A program made the translations under genes and the position numbers. The notes below the pieces were generated by a model that was given only the letters and a program-made list of their open reading frames with translations, had not been told where the DNA came from and did no database searches. This document shows positions 11,401 to 22,995 of a stretch of DNA of 64,000 nt, piece after piece. Source of the stretch: Asterias rubens (taxonomy: Eukaryota; Echinodermata; Asteroidea; Forcipulatida; Asteriidae). Every line of letters begins with the position of its first letter. The stretch's first letter is position 1. The stretch is taken from positions 6,945,036 through 7,009,035 of the forward strand of contig NC_047073.1 in the NCBI RefSeq assembly GCF_902459465.1. The letters run 5' to 3'.

Positions 11401-14400
11401 TTAATTTGAGTCGCTGGTGGTCCAGTTTAAAGCCTCGTCTGTGAGTACACACTTGATACATTCCACCATACTCTTCAAACCTGAAACATTTAATGGACGT
11501 CCTTCTCCAGAAAGGAAGATGAAAGAACGGTAATCGGAAATTATTACCTTGACCTCTTCTGGGTCGTATGCAACTGAGGCCAAAAATGCCCCAGCCGCGT
11601 TAACTTGCAGTCCAAATATGGGACCTGATTGATAGGGTAATCGCCCAAGGAGTTCTATGGCAAAATCTTCCAGTTTATTATGAAAACCACTTTTAACGGA
11701 GATGAGTAGTTTTGTTGTTAACGGCTTGGCTAAGCAGTTTACTGACATGTTCTCAAAGACCAGAATGTCCGGTGTTTTCACTTTGGAATCATCCTCAGGT
11801 GATGAGTCAGTAGTTACTGCTGCTTGAAAACTTGGACTTTGCTTGGTTTTTCTAGGTTCGGGAGTGATGTCTCCAGCTGCAAACAACTTGGACGAATGAT
11901 ATTCTTCTGAACTGGTGCTATCTTCACTTGAAGACTCAGATGAGCTCTCCATTTTCTTTCTTATTTTAACCACAGTTGAAAAGTTACTAGGGTGTGATGT
12001 ACTCCCTGTATAAACAACCTGCATTTCCAGTGAGCATTTCTCTATGACTGCCCTTACTAGCTCACAAACACCCCATTTTCCGTTTGTGTAAGCCATATTG
12101 CTCATAAAGGATTGGACTAAAGAAGAGCACAGTTTCGTCATGGTGGCTGGAAGTAAAATGACAAAATGTAAACAAAATGATGATGTGTATCATTACATTT
12201 CAAATTCAAATTCCCTTTTTCTATACAGTCTTCTCAAAACACTAATTTAATCTGCCAATAAAATTAATTTCCATTTTTAGACCCCCCTCATACATGTACT
12301 CATCATTAAAAGTAACAAAAGCTTCTTTTTGCACAATGTGTATAGGCACATGTAGTTACGTCCAAGCAAGGATAGAGCACTTACTCATCTAAATTAACTT
12401 TGGCAAGGTTCTTAAGTTGGTTCCGTACAGAAATCATTGAAAAAAAAAAGAAGTTGTCGGTGATCTTTGACCTTGGCAACACTTACCCACCAAGATTAAT
12501 TAAACTTACACCATTTGTAAACACAGGTCCAATCTACATCTGGACCAAATTTTGTTATGGAGACTCTTCTCCTTCATGGTGAGGCAGTATTTTGAATTTC
12601 GGCATTTTGCCCATTTACAGTATTATGATAATAGTTAATACACACGTAATACATAGTACATTGTATGTACAACATGATGTGAATGTACTATGTATTACAA
12701 GAAAAGAAAACCAAATCTAAGCAGGTCTGTATGCTTGGTTTTTGAAAGGGCAAGGGCACAAAGGCACCCTATCAGGACATTGCTACTCTAGCATTTCAAG
12801 GGCACCAAGGCAATGACCAGGGGGCATGGAGCCAATCGCCTTTGTTGCCTCCGTGAAGTATCAGGCCTGCTTAGGGTATCTTTTATTACTCATATCAATT
12901 TCTTATTTTTTGGTTTGCATCAAGGTGTTGAAAAGAACTAAGCCATCTTGTTTTGAGCCTGAAAGAGTCTCCATAACGAAATTTTGTCCAGATGTAGATT
13001 GGACCTGTATTTACAAATGATGATTGGAGGTAACCAAATGTGCCTACACAATACACATTTTGCAAAAAGAAGCTTTTGTTATTATCAATTATAAGTATGA
13101 GGGGGGTCTAAAAATGGAAATTAATTTTATCGGCAGATTAAATTAGTGCTTTGAGCAAACTGTAGAGGGATAAGAGGATGACTTGCACTTGTTTTGAGGC
13201 CAGATTTGGGTTATTTGAATCAAAGTCCCCCAGGTACCAATTCATAGCTTTGTATCTTATTTTAAAGGTGCTCTAAATAAAATGTCAAAATATGCAACAA
13301 CATGAATTTAGGCATTTGGGGGGCGGTACCGTTATTCTGAAAAGACGGAGTTGGGAATTTCTTTTTTTGCAAGTGCTCATTACACCCATAGATGAATGTT
13401 CGAAACGAATTTCAGCCAAATTCGAGAGGTGACACGTACAAATTTTCAGAATATTGGTTGATTTGACACGGAGTGACCCACATGTCAAATTAATTTTTAT
13501 GTTCAACATATTTTATTTTTGTACATTTTTTGTTCAAATAAAATTTTGAGATGTAATTGATTTTAATCATAAAATGTTCATTAAAAGGAAGATTATGTTT
13601 TTTATTTATTAATTTTAAAGAAAAACTCAGGATAAAACGTTTTGTTGCTTTTGCAAAGCCGAACTTCAAACCTTTGAATTGCTTTCAGCCTGATATTCCA
13701 AAAATTAATTGTACACTTCCCACTCTGAATTCCAGTCCCAACCGACTGATCAACCGAGCCTACCGTATTTAGGGCATATTATGGGGGCCTTTTTTTTTGG
13801 GGGGGGGGGGGGCTTTTGCAAGTATATTTTGGGGGCAGATAAATTTCATTCGAAAGAAAAGGGAGATGAACAAAGAGGAGCAAAAATGACAGTTTTTAAA
13901 GGTAAACCCCAAACGCCGAAATATGAAGCATTCAAATTTTTCCTTCAAAGAACAAAATCTTCAGCAAGCATTAGGCCTTGTCCAAATGAATATCTTCAGC
14001 AGTGGCTTCAGCCGGATCGCTGAAAACACCTATTCTTTAACGTTGTCGTTGCAGCCAACCACCAGCCGTAGCCGAAGTCACTTCATTCAGACACAGCATT
14101 ATACCCCATGCCTCATCTCAACATGCTTGTAACACTAATACAGCCAGTTTTTTGACTTTTTGGGTTGGCAGAAATTCAATGACACAACAATATGACACAA
14201 CAATCTCTGCACTCTCCAGGCGCGGAGAGTGCGGGGACTTGGTGACCTGTGCAGCAATTGGTTGGGCATAACAAAATGAATATTTATGATTTCCGCACTC
14301 TTCGCACGTGGAGAGTACGAGGACTAGTTGCACACTGATGTGCAGCAATAGACCGATCCATTAAGCCCCGCCCCTAAACATATTGACCAATCACATCATT

Positions 14401-15362
14401 GGCTACATCACTACTGTACACACATGGGCAGCACCATGTGCGTCTCTCCATAGCCACACTGCACGAAATAAACACGCGCGCTATGAGTACGCGCACGCAT
14501 GTTTACATTTTTCCAATAGGATTTTATTGTGTCAGACTTTTGTCGGACTTTCAGTGGAGAAGCCAAGGCTGTGATTAGTCAACACGTAATGGGGCGGGGC
14601 TTAATGGATCGGTCTATTGGTTGGGCATTTAACACAATAAATATTTATGATCGCCACAATTTTCACGCGTGGGAACACTCCCGGACTGTCAAAATAATCA
14701 TTCTCCCGCACTTCCCACATGCGCAGTCTAGTTTCTTTCTTTCGTAACTGTAACAGTGATCACAGGTATACAATACCAGTATTGTGGTGATGAAGTAGTG
14801 ATTTGGTAGTGGTGGTTTATCAGCTAAAGTGTACTAGGCCTACTACTTTTTCCTGTGACAGGTATAGAGCAGTGGGAGACTCTCCAGGATAGGTGGCAGC
14901 AGACCTACTGGGTTTTTCCATTGTTTTTGAAGATTATGCGCATGCTCACAATGATGTAAACAATGGAAATTTACCCAGTAGGTCTGCCGCCATCAGTGTC
15001 TGAAAGTCTCCTATTAAAATTCTACCCCTGCTATGAGTGACACTTATATTAGACTTACCTGTCTCAGTGACTTCCCATAGGGATGTTGTCCTTTTTTTCC
15101 CCCGACCTGCTTTTTTTAAAGCAACCAATCCCTTCAATTGCTCCAGTTCAGTAAACAGTGATTCAAGCGAATCTGAGGCACTCTGAGGTGGGTCTTTAGT
15201 CACTACAGAAACTGCAGCGTTTATCACGGTGTTTGAATTATACTTGGTGAATTTCACTGTTTGGAAGTTTCTGTAACCTTGATACTCTTGTGTAGATGGC
15301 TTTAAGAGAGTTATCTTGACACAGTTGAAATCGTCTTTCTTAAATCCCCACATAGAGGTAAC
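11401..15362 (-). CDS. Unrecognised two-exon gene (fragment)
   Basis: Two minus-strand exons join in phase. Exon A is 15362-15059 (acceptor TTTAATTTCAG, donor ACAG/GTAAGT). Exon B is 12146-11401 (acceptor CATTTTACTTCCAG, ending at TAA). Exon A leaves one base, and adding exon B's first two completes an Ala codon and continues the 248-codon frame, so the join is well supported. Exon A encodes ~101 residues starting VTSMWGFKKDDF with a basic AGRGKKR stretch. Exon B has an acidic/serine-rich linker (MESSSESSSEDSTSSEE) and a ~120-residue C-terminal part (GRLPYQSGPIFGLQVNAAGA). I recognise no domain. The in-frame ATG at 12141 sits in CCACCATGA, so exon B could also start a shorter protein. Upstream exons beyond 15362 are likely but not identified. 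The intron holds several MITEs. It could be a host gene or a transposon accessory gene. Confidence 0.6.
12225..13170. mobile_element. ~0.95 kb long inverted-repeat element
   Basis: The left end (12225-12370: CACTAATTTAATCTGCC, GACCCCCCTCATAC, AAGCTTCTTTTTGCA) returns as reverse complement at 13028-13165 (GTATGAGGGGGGTC, GGCAGATTAAATTAGTG). Further in, ACAGGTCCAATCTACATCTGG at about 12525 pairs with its complement near 12995. The centre 12640-12700 has another palindrome (ACATAGTACATT / AATGTACTATGT). This is a foldback-type non-autonomous element inside the intron of the 11401-15362 gene. Short frames within it are not credible genes. Confidence 0.7.
13300..13475 (-). repeat. Dispersed repeat, related inverted copy at 15528-15660
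   Basis: On the minus strand this reads GGGTCACTCCGTGTCAAATC. At 15531 the plus strand reads GGGTCATTCCATGTCAAATC followed by similar AT-rich text. The two are in opposite orientation. Probably ends of a diverged dispersed element; boundaries unclear. Confidence 0.45.
13475..14150. other. Non-coding, with a T8G14 run
   Basis: AT-rich sequence with a T8-G14 homopolymer junction at 13791-13812. Small frames around 13557-14132 overlap each other and lack splice or domain support. Confidence 0.5.
14155..14348 (+). repeat. Partial duplication, continued at 14617-14710
   Basis: CAGCAATTGGTTGGGCAT followed by AATATTTATGAT and a GTGGAGAGTACGAGGAC-like segment occurs at 14248 and again, split by the MITE, at 14617. 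This is an older tandem or dispersed duplication that served as the MITE target. Confidence 0.6.
14349..14616. mobile_element. MITE, ~28 bp TIRs with GC-rich inner ends
   Basis: The left TIR TAGACCGATCCATTAAGCCC (continuing CGCCCC) is mirrored at 14590-14616. The flanks GTGCAGCAA and TTGGTTGGGCAT match an uninterrupted GTGCAGCAATTGGTTGGG at about 14248, so a paralogous empty site shows the boundaries directly. TA lies at both edges, suggesting TA targeting, but the paralogue lacks the TA, so the duplication is not proven. Confidence 0.8.
14755..14862 (+). repeat. ~107 bp direct duplication, second copy 15719-15826
   Basis: The segment from GTGATCACAGGTATACAATA to TTTTCCTGTGACAG is repeated 964 bases downstream with only a few differences. 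The two copies bracket exon A of the 11401-15362 gene. Either a recent local duplication or two copies of a short mobile element; termini are not obvious. Confidence 0.85.
14873..15012. mobile_element. ~140 bp palindromic MITE
   Basis: The ends GGGAGACTCTC and GAAAGTCTCCT are inverted. Inside, GGCAGCAGACCTACTGGGT pairs with its complement and CCATTGTTT with AAACAATGG around ATTATGCGCATG. The same family is inserted in the Gypsy RNase H region at 19902-20044. It lies just downstream of the donor of exon A. Confidence 0.85.
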
Positions 15363-16795
15363 CTGAAATTAAACGATTCAAATGTTAAATGGTCGCATGT
15401 TTTGAGGTGGGCATGGTACAAAGGTGGTGATGTTACACTTTTCCGCATGGTGGCATACATGTATATATAAAACAATGAATCCTCACAACCCAATCTGTTG
15501 ATCTCCTATTGAGCTACTTTATGTATCATTGGGTCATTCCATGTCAAATCAACCAGTGGTTCCCAGTGACCCACTCAGATTTTGATGAAATTTTATCAGA
15601 ATGATGGAATGTGGCCCAAATGAACACATTAAAAAAAGTAAAATCATACTGCTCATCATTTTCGTGATATGGTCAATTGTTTTTTGTGATATTTTCTGAC
15701 TTTGAAAGCTCGTACATGTAGTGATCACAGGTATACAATACCAGTATTGTGGTGATGAAGTAGTGATTTGGTAGTGGTTGTTTATCAGCCAAAGTGTACT
15801 AGGCCTACTACTTTTCCTGTGACAGAGAGAGCAATTGAAATTGCAATAATTGCTAATATAAATTGATTGATAATGACAAAAATGTAAATAATAGCTATTT
15901 GGTTCGGTAGCCTACATATGAACAAAGCAGAATACAATAGTTAATTAAAATTAAAAAAATTAAATAAGATCACTAGTTTATAAATTGCAATAAATGCGAT
16001 TAAATTTAATGATATTACGGTAATGTGCTATTGAACAAAGCTTGCGTTAAGTAATTGTAATTGTTGTCTACATAATTAGAAAAATAGAGTAAAGCGAATA
16101 AAGCAAAGAACTGTGGGTTTTGTACAAGCATGAAATTTGACACATTTGTAGACCATTGCCCAGGTAATTTTAAGAATGGGAGCCACCTGAAAAAGGTCAA
16201 ATGTCGGCTATGTCAACAGTCCTAATATGGGACGTGAATCGCAGTCGTCATCAACAGAAATCATGGCTGAGCATAACGCGGTGCAAACTTTTGGTAAAAA
16301 AAAAATCGATTTGGAGCCCTGATAATGTTCGTGAGTACAATTGAATGACTAAAACACTGTATCACACAAACAACATCTTGAGAAGCCTGTAACTGTAGGC
16401 AAATTTCAAGCCGTTTTGTCATGCCTTTGTTGTAGCTTTGGATGTTGGAAAACTTTTTGTCATAGATTTTGTAGTTATTTAGTGGGGGGGGGGGAATTTT
16501 TAAAGTGTGGAATGGTCAAGGTGTCTACTTTATGTTTCTTGTGAAAATGACATGGATCTGTATGTGAGTTATATAAAACAAATATTGAGTGGCTTTAATT
16601 CGTGGAATGGGAGGAATATTATCGCTTGGTAAAATTTGGACTGTTCCATTTTACTCAGCTTCGCCTCCTGATTTGTACATGTTCGCGTGTTATTTCAAGT
16701 ATAATTTTCACCGAAAGTGAACGCAGATATTTAAAACCTATTCCAGGAGTAGTTCAAAGTACATACTGAGAATAAATAAACGGACTTTCAGCTTT
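15363..16795. other. Non-coding stretch upstream of exon A
   Basis: AT-rich DNA with simple A/T runs and a G10 run at about 16481-16491. A TTTTTCAG acceptor-like site lies near 16190 on the minus strand, but the exon it would open has no homology or phase support. No other gene or RNA was seen. Confidence 0.4.
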
Positions 16796-16798
16796 TAC

Positions 16799-16905
16799 CA
16801 TCAGGTAAAAATAGGTGAAAACAACTCTTGTAATTTTGGTTGCATTTTATTTTTAGCGACCCCTTCATACCCAGGACGTCAGTGGCAGTGCAACGGAGAC
16901 TGACG
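16799..16905 (+). repeat. Flanking duplicate of the Gypsy target, copy 2 at 17450-17551
   Basis: CAGGTAAAAATAGG, CTCTTGTAATTT and ATACCCAGGACGTCAGTG occur in the same order here and at 17455-17545. After this copy comes CGACCAGGGCTAGGGATAGG, which resembles the right flank of the Gypsy element at 26109 (CAGTACCAGGGCTAGGGATA). This copy is therefore a paralogous, uninterrupted version of the retrotransposon target. Confidence 0.75.
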
Positions 16906-17556
16906 AGTGACGTCCGACCAGGGCTAGGGATAGGGCTGGGCTCTAGCCCAGGTTGGACTCCGTCCGTTGCATACTGCGACGGAGTTCAGGGTATAAAGTT
17001 CCCCTGCCATTGCAAACAAATGTATAACTAAATATTTTCATATTCATACCTGATGGAGGAAGCTGAAACTATGTGTACATATTCCCTGTGTCGTGAATTC
17101 CAAGAATGGTGGGTTCAGAATTGTTCAGATTTATTAAATAAATCAATATGTGACATTATTTCACAAAATAAAGTTGAAATTGACGTCTCCGTTGGCTTCT
17201 GTGCCGAAATCGTTTTGAACACCCACGTGCGCTTGTGCAGAGATATGCATGCGTGAGAGGCGGTCCGGTTTCTATGCATTTCGCGCGTGCGCACATGTGC
17301 TCACACGAAAACTGCACTCAACATAATAACTGTCGTTAGCGTGGATCTGCGATTTATTTTCTAGAATAATATCATCCATGGATATATTTGTTGTCTGTAA
17401 ACCCATCAGAAGTGTAGTTAAGGACACCAAAAGTAAATGGACGAAATGTCAGCTTCTTAAATCAGGTAAAAATAGGGAAAAAACCTCTTAGTCTTGTAAT
17501 TTAGTTCGCATTGTTGAGAAGCTTTATACCCAGGACGTCAGTGCAGTGGCACTGAC

Positions 17557-17715
17557 TGTTTCAATATGCTATGCTTCATACTTTAGTTAGTAAACAATGA
17601 TTTAAGGTGCACAAGATTGTAGACACGAGCACTGGTTTAAGCTAACATCCGGGAACGTTTAATGCAACACACGAAAGGTCAAAGGTCAATAAACAACTTT
17701 ATGCATATTGCAACA
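17557..17715 (-). repeat. Gypsy 3' LTR (159 bp)
   Basis: Starts TGTTTCAATATGC and ends GCATATTGCAACA. Flanked outside by CTGAC (17552-17556) and inside by the polypurine tract. About 98 bases longer than the partner LTR at 26037. Confidence 0.9.
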
Positions 17716-17728
17716 TCCTCCTCTTTTT
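17716..17728 (-). other. Polypurine tract
   Basis: Minus strand reads AAAAAGAGGAGGA directly before the TGTTGC of the LTR, the expected plus-strand primer position. Confidence 0.85.
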
Positions 17729-18218
17729 GAGGAAGGAGCATTTTTGAAAGCCACAACAATTTAACTCCAACTTGAACACTGGGAAAAACAAGTTATTTTA
17801 GACATGCATTAAATCATGTTTTCTCCAAAGAAGAAAAAAAAAAAACAGGTGGAAAAATAGAGAAACAATTTGTTTTCTCTAGTTAAACAAAATGAGGGAT
17901 TTCTCCTAACTTTTTTTTTTTTAGTGAGAAACCAAAATACCCTCTCAACTGTGAAAGGCATACAACTGCTTAAAACACCTTTTTTGGTTTGAACAAAAAC
18001 AATTTTTTTTTAGATATATATATAAACTCAAGCAACTGTTGTCAATTTGCGAACAGCATCTTGTTTTGCTTTGAACTCAGTTCTCAGTATTTAACTTAGT
18101 CCTTTAGTCTGCTAGGTTCTTTGATCATTCTACCAGATCTGGTTTTTGGCAAGTCTTTCAGTTCAATTGTCTCTTGTTGAGGGTTTGGGTCAATTGTTTG
18201 ATGCATTCCTGGGGGGTG

Positions 18219-19253
18219 TTACATTTGAGGGATGCGTGTGGGTTGTTTCCGTGTGGGTTGTTTCGGTGTTCCAGACCCATCAGATACTTGTGGGTCTGGG
18301 TGACTCTGTGGTGGTAGGATGGTTTGTTTTGTAATGCATTGGTCAGTGGGGGTCGGGGCATGCAAGTGTCTCATGTTTGTGTGACCATGCATTACTGGTG
18401 GTTCTTCACGCGTTTTCTTCAGGTCAACACGATTGCGTCTCAAGGTCTGTCCTTGTTGGGTTTCGATTTCGTAGGATCTCTTGTCCAGTCTCTTGCTTAC
18501 AACAGCCCGTGGCCATTGTTTTTTTCCAGAGCGGAATGGTTTCAGTCGTACAACATCTCCTTCTGCCAACGATGGCAAGTCTTTTGCATGATTGTTGTAG
18601 TTGTCCGACTGTTTTCTCTGTAGATGTTTCATTTTGGCTCGCTCACTTTCCATGATGTCTCTTCCTCTTGGTACTAACAGGCTGTTAGATGTGGGTAGAA
18701 GGGTTCTGGTTCTTCGGCTATGCAGTCTTTGTGCAGGACTGCTGCTGATTCCTTGAGTTGGAGTATTTCTCAGTTCAAGAAGTGCCATGTATGGGTCAGA
18801 GTTGGCTTTCTTGCACTTCTTCAGTAGTCTTTTTGCAGCCTTCACTGCAGACTCCACTTTACCATTACTGTAGATTGGCTATGTTTGGGGGAGATAGTGA
18901 AATGTTCAAAATCCCAAACTTTGGAGAATTTCTTGAACTCATCGGACGTGAACTGAACACCATTGTCGCTGATTACCGAGTTTGGTATGCCATATCTTGC
19001 GAAGTGAGATTTCAACTTTTTTATGACAGTTTTTGAGGTCAGGTCGTGGAGTCTGTCTTTTTCCCAGAAGTTGGACAAATAGTCAACAGTGATTAGGTAG
19101 TCCTTACCATCATACTCTCGAAGATCGGCTCCAGTTTTCTCCCAGGGGCGGTTTGGTAGATCATGAGGCATGAGTGTTTCCTTCTGGTTTTTTGTCTCAT
19201 ATGATCTACAAGCATCACACTTTGATACAACTGCTTTATCTCAGCAGACATGC
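18219..19253 (-). pseudogene. Gypsy integrase (frameshifted)
   Basis: Reading 19253 to 18219, the zinc-binding region is split by frameshifts near 19190-19255: HLGVESSLRRAR ends one frame and residues resembling C-D-A-C continue in another. The catalytic core follows (19171-18842) with first Asp in ITVDYLSNFWE and second Asp in SDNGVQFTSDEF. The C-terminal part (18857-18219) has the basic, proline-rich tail with a chromatin-distal GDVVRLKPF motif (SH3-like fold). The core and tail frames overlap at 18842-18857 and are out of phase, another break. Non-functional as it stands. Confidence 0.88.
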
Positions 19254-20336
19254 CTAGCCAGAATAGACATTCCGAGCTCTCCTGAGGGAACTTTCAACAC
19301 CAAGATGAGAGTTGTGAACTGTCTTTATCATTTCTTTCCTGAGTGAGCTTGGTATTACGATGCGCTCCCCTCGGAACACAAGACCATCAGAAAGGGAGAG
19401 TTCGTCACGAACGTTGAAGTAAGGTAGTGTTTGGGATGGAAGCAAGTCTTTCTCATCGGGGCACCCTTGTTGGATCACTACTTTCAGTAGTTGCAGTGAT
19501 TCATCTTTGTCCGTTTCTTCTTTTATTTGTCGTAGTCTGTCTGGTCCCATGCTAAGGCTATCAACCAGGTTGACCTGAGCAAAGTCATCTGATCCATCAG
19601 TGTACGGTAGGTAGGATCTGGACAGCATATCTGCAAGATGCATTTCCGTGCCTTTCTTCCAGAGGATTTCTATGTCGTAGTTCAACATTCTCATCAGCAT
19701 GCCTTGGAGACGTCTTGGGGCACGATGAAGTGGTTTCTTGACAATTGTCTCGAGCGGTTTATGGTCACTTTCAACTAGAATTTTTTGACCAAAGGTGTAC
19801 TGGTGGAATCGTTCAAGTGCGAACACGATTGCAAGAGCCTCTTTCTCAATTTGGGCATATCTCTGTTCAGTTGGGGTCAATGCCCTACTTGCATAAGCAA
19901 TGGGAGACTTTCTGGGACGATAGAGGGCAGCAGACTTACCGGGTAAATCCATTGTTCTCAGAATTATGCGCATGTTCAGAACTACGTAAACAATGGAAAT
20001 TTACCCGGTATGTCTGCTGCCGCCTAGCGTTGGAAAGTCTCCTATTGGTTTTCCTTCTTGTAGGATAGCCGCACCGAGACCTGTTTTACTGGCATCACAT
20101 TGTATGGTTACATCTCTCTTTGGATTGTAGTAGGCCAGTATTGGTGCAGTTGTAACCAGTGTTTTTACATCAGACATTGCTCTGTTGTGTTCTTCAGTCC
20201 ACTGCCATTCTGCACCTTTTCTTGTGAGTCTTCTGATTGGTTCAATTACCTCGGATAATCTTGGGAGGAATTTGGCCAAGTATGTGACACTTCCTTGGAG
20301 TCGTTGTACTTCTACGGGGTTGGTTGGATTACTCAT
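19254..20336 (-). pseudogene. Gypsy RNase H and RT connection, interrupted by a MITE
   Basis: The upstream piece (20336-20045) carries the RT thumb/connection (VTYLAKFLPRLSEVIEPIR) and the first RNase H Asp (CDASKTGLGAAILQEGKPI). The reading frame is then broken by the MITE at 19902-20044 and resumes at AYASRALTPTEQRYAQIEKE, which includes the Glu of the RNase H site, followed by SDHKPLE. Joined across the MITE, GKPI + AYAS is the usual family junction. The frame runs on toward the integrase zinc domain. Confidence 0.9.
19902..20044. mobile_element. MITE nested in Gypsy RNase H
   Basis: The ends GGGAGACTTTC and GAAAGTCTCCT are inverted. Inside, GGCAGCAGACTTACCGGGT and its complement flank TTATGCGCATGTTCAG. 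Same family as 14873-15012. The host protein frame shows the junction precisely, with at most a 2-base (AT) duplication visible. Confidence 0.88.
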
Positions 20337-20463
20337 TTTGGTGATGGCTTCAACCTTTTTTGCATCAATTTTTAGACCTTCACTGGTGACAATGTGTCCT
20401 AGGAAGGTGATGCTTTGAGATTTGATCTCAGATTTTTCTCCATTGAGTTTGATGCCTAGTTTA

Positions 20464-21060
20464 CTAGTTATCTCTGCATCTCTGAAGGAGTTGTTTTAGC
20501 CTTGCATTGTGGCTCTGTTCTGCCTCATCGGTTGTATCGCCAACACCAAAAACAATGATGTCATCGGCAACGCATTCAATGCCGTCAAGGTCAGCAATCG
20601 CTTGGTGGAGGCGTTTCTGAAATATTTCAGAGCTGACTTTCAGACCAAATGGGAGTTTTTTCCAACTGTATCTGCCAAACGGTGTCATCATGGTAGTGAG
20701 CAGACTACTCTGGTCGTCAAGCACGCAATGTAGATATCCAGATCGGAGGTCCAGTTTAGAGAAAATTTTAGCTCTGGAAAGTTCTGGTATTAAAGTTGTC
20801 TTCCATAACGGGCAATTCGTACAACTCTCTTTGTAGTACTTTGTTCAGTGGACGGGGATCGATACAGTATCGCAGATCATTCGAGGTTTTCTTTGCTGTC
20901 ACTGCCATGCGACTACACCATTCAGTAGGTTCATCAACTGGTGCAAGAATGTCATCTTTAACCAGTTGTGCTAGTCCTGTCTTGACTTTGTGTTTTAGTG
21001 ACACTGGTACTTTCTTAGGTGAGCATTGCACTGGTCTTGCGTCTTCTGCAATGTGGAGGT
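20464..21060 (-). pseudogene. Gypsy reverse transcriptase (frameshifted)
   Basis: Segment 1 (21060-20768) has the N-terminal fingers: VPVSLKHKVKTGLAQLV, then CSRMAVTAKK and RYCIDPRPLNK. A frameshift near 20785-20800 separates it from segment 2 (about 20780-20464), with KIFSKLDLRSGY, the FGLKVSSEIFQKR palm region and the catalytic VADDIIVFG box. Another frameshift near 21080-21100 separates RT from gag-protease, and a further one near 20470 leads to the connection domain. All catalytic aspartates visible are retained despite the frame breaks. Confidence 0.9.
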
Positions 21061-21063
21061 GGA

Positions 21064-22380
21064 CTAGTCCTGGTAGAGAACCTGGAAACGTTTGCCTTTG
21101 AATACATCATCATCTTCTGCAAGAATGCCTTCAGTGGATGTGACGTTTACTGAGTGCAGTAGTCTGAAGTTGTCATAGTTGACCGTGATCAGTGACATGC
21201 GTTCAGCAGCATTGCGGCTAAGGAGGGGAGTGAAGGAGTTTGGTTCAATCACCACAAATTCAACCCTGTATTTCTTCTTATTTTGGGGGTTGCGCAAGAT
21301 GACTTTTGTCTTGCCAACAGCTTTTAGCGTGGACAGGTTGTACATGTACATCTTAAGTGTGAGGTTGTGTGGTTGAACTGTGGATTCAGTCACATATTTC
21401 CTTGGCAAAACATTGACGGTAGCTCCTGAGTCTATTTGATACTTCATTGATTTGCCATCAAGCATCATTTCAGCAAAGAGAGCACCTTTGGTGTTTTCTA
21501 CAGCATTGACAGCAATCTCTACACAGTTGATGGATTCAGTGCCACAAGAGTCTAATGATTCATTAGAGCCATACACGTGGGCGTCATCTAGTGCGTGAAC
21601 TTTGAGTGTCTCTTTGTTGAACTTGCAGCATTGCTTGAAGTGGTTGTCTCGTTTGCATAAGCTACAGGTTTTTCCCCATGCAGGACTGAGTTCTTTTTTT
21701 CTCAGATGTTTGCGAGCACAGAATTTGCATGTGATGGTGGGGAGTTTCCCTGTGTGTTTAGCTGATGTATCCTTCTTAGTTTTCCAGTCACTAACTTTGT
21801 GGACAGCCTCAGTTTCGGTTTCACCAAAGGATTTCAGCTGAAATGTGGTTGCTTCAGCTGACTTGCAGATGTCAAGAGCCACCTTTAGAGTGAGTTTGCG
21901 TTTCTGTAGCAGCAGTTTACGTGTGTGTGAGTCACGGATCCCGAGAACAATTCGGTCACGAAGTAGGCTGTCTTGTAAACAATCACAAAAGTTGCATGTT
22001 TTGGCAAGTTCACGGAGAGTTGATAGATAAGCCTCTATAGATTCTGATGCTTCTTGGTCCCTCTTATTGAACATATATCGCTCATATGTTTCATTTACTT
22101 CACCAATGATGTAATGATCAAGTTTCTGCGTGATAAGGGTGATATCATCTTTATCATCATCTTCAGAGAAGGTCAGGCTATTGAAGATCTTTACCCCAGC
22201 AGGGCCCATAGAGTGAAGGAATACTGCCTTTTGATACGCCTTGTCATGTTTGCTCAGTTCAGTTATAATGCAGTAGTTGGAGTACATCTGTTTAAGCATT
22301 TTCCACTCTTCGATTGCATTTTCTTTGAGCTTTAGTTGAGGTGGGGGAGACACATGGGTGAGGGGTTTAGCACAAGCCAT
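21064..22380 (-). pseudogene. Gypsy gag plus aspartic protease
   Basis: An uninterrupted 438-codon frame from ATG at 22380. Residues ~1-190 are a capsid-like gag. Two Cys clusters follow (~218-256: CKFC, then CSLCKRDNHFKQCC, a CCHC knuckle). At ~318 lies QIDSGATVNVLP with the DSGA protease active site. The frame ends with an unrelated tail at 21064, because a 1-base shift near FKGK diverts it from the RT frame. This is the best-preserved part of the element. Gag and pol may originally have been in one frame or linked by a programmed shift; this copy cannot show which. Confidence 0.9.
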
Positions 22381-22745
22381 TTTTTTTATATATATTTTTT
22401 TTATGCCAAAACAGTAACGTAGATACGAGCACTAGTCAGTTGCGTAGATGTCAGTGAGCGGTACAGATGTAGTTTACAATGTTCATGAAGGGACCCCTCT
22501 CAAGTCGAGAGTGTGTTATTTTTTAGCATGATGAGTGAAAGTACTAAGGAAGGTATGCATTTATCATCACTTTAGTGAGATTCAGATTGCATATTTCTTG
22601 TAAGTTTTCCTACTATTTTAAGTACAATCACTTTCCCGTCACTTTTGTTGGTTTCGGTGACTATCAACATTGCTAAACATCAACACGGTTTTTAAAAGAG
22701 TTTAAACTACAACTTGCGGGCGACGTACACATCCACGGACGAGTG

Positions 22746-22995
22746 TCGGTCCTACTAAAAGCCGACAACTCGCCGACAACACGTCCAGAGCGCCGACAAC
22801 AAGTTGCAGACACCTTAAAAACAGCAAATAAAACTATGTGCACTATTTTATATTAACATAAATACAACGGCTTTACTTCACGAAAAGTCGTAGTTTGTTA
22901 CCCGGAAAAAAAGCGAACTTCCGCGGAGCACGGTTGGACGCCATCTTGGCCTACAACCCGTATTGCGACCATTCCATTATGATACAGGGGTGATA
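22746..22995 (+). repeat. Left TIR of nested element
   Basis: Contains tandem-like GCCGACAACTCGCCGACAAC and CTTCCGCGGAGC, ending near CAAGATGGCG in inverse sense (CGCCATCTTGG). The right arm has two extra GTTGTCGGC motifs, so TIR lengths differ. Confidence 0.85.

Noticed and set aside
16015-16200. Additional upstream exon of the 11401-15362 gene
   Set aside because: Has an acceptor-like TTTTTCAG, but no donor with a matching phase and no recognisable protein.
18324-18655. Plus-strand frames over the Gypsy region (also 21179-22335)
   Set aside because: Antisense shadows of the retrotransposon coding strand.
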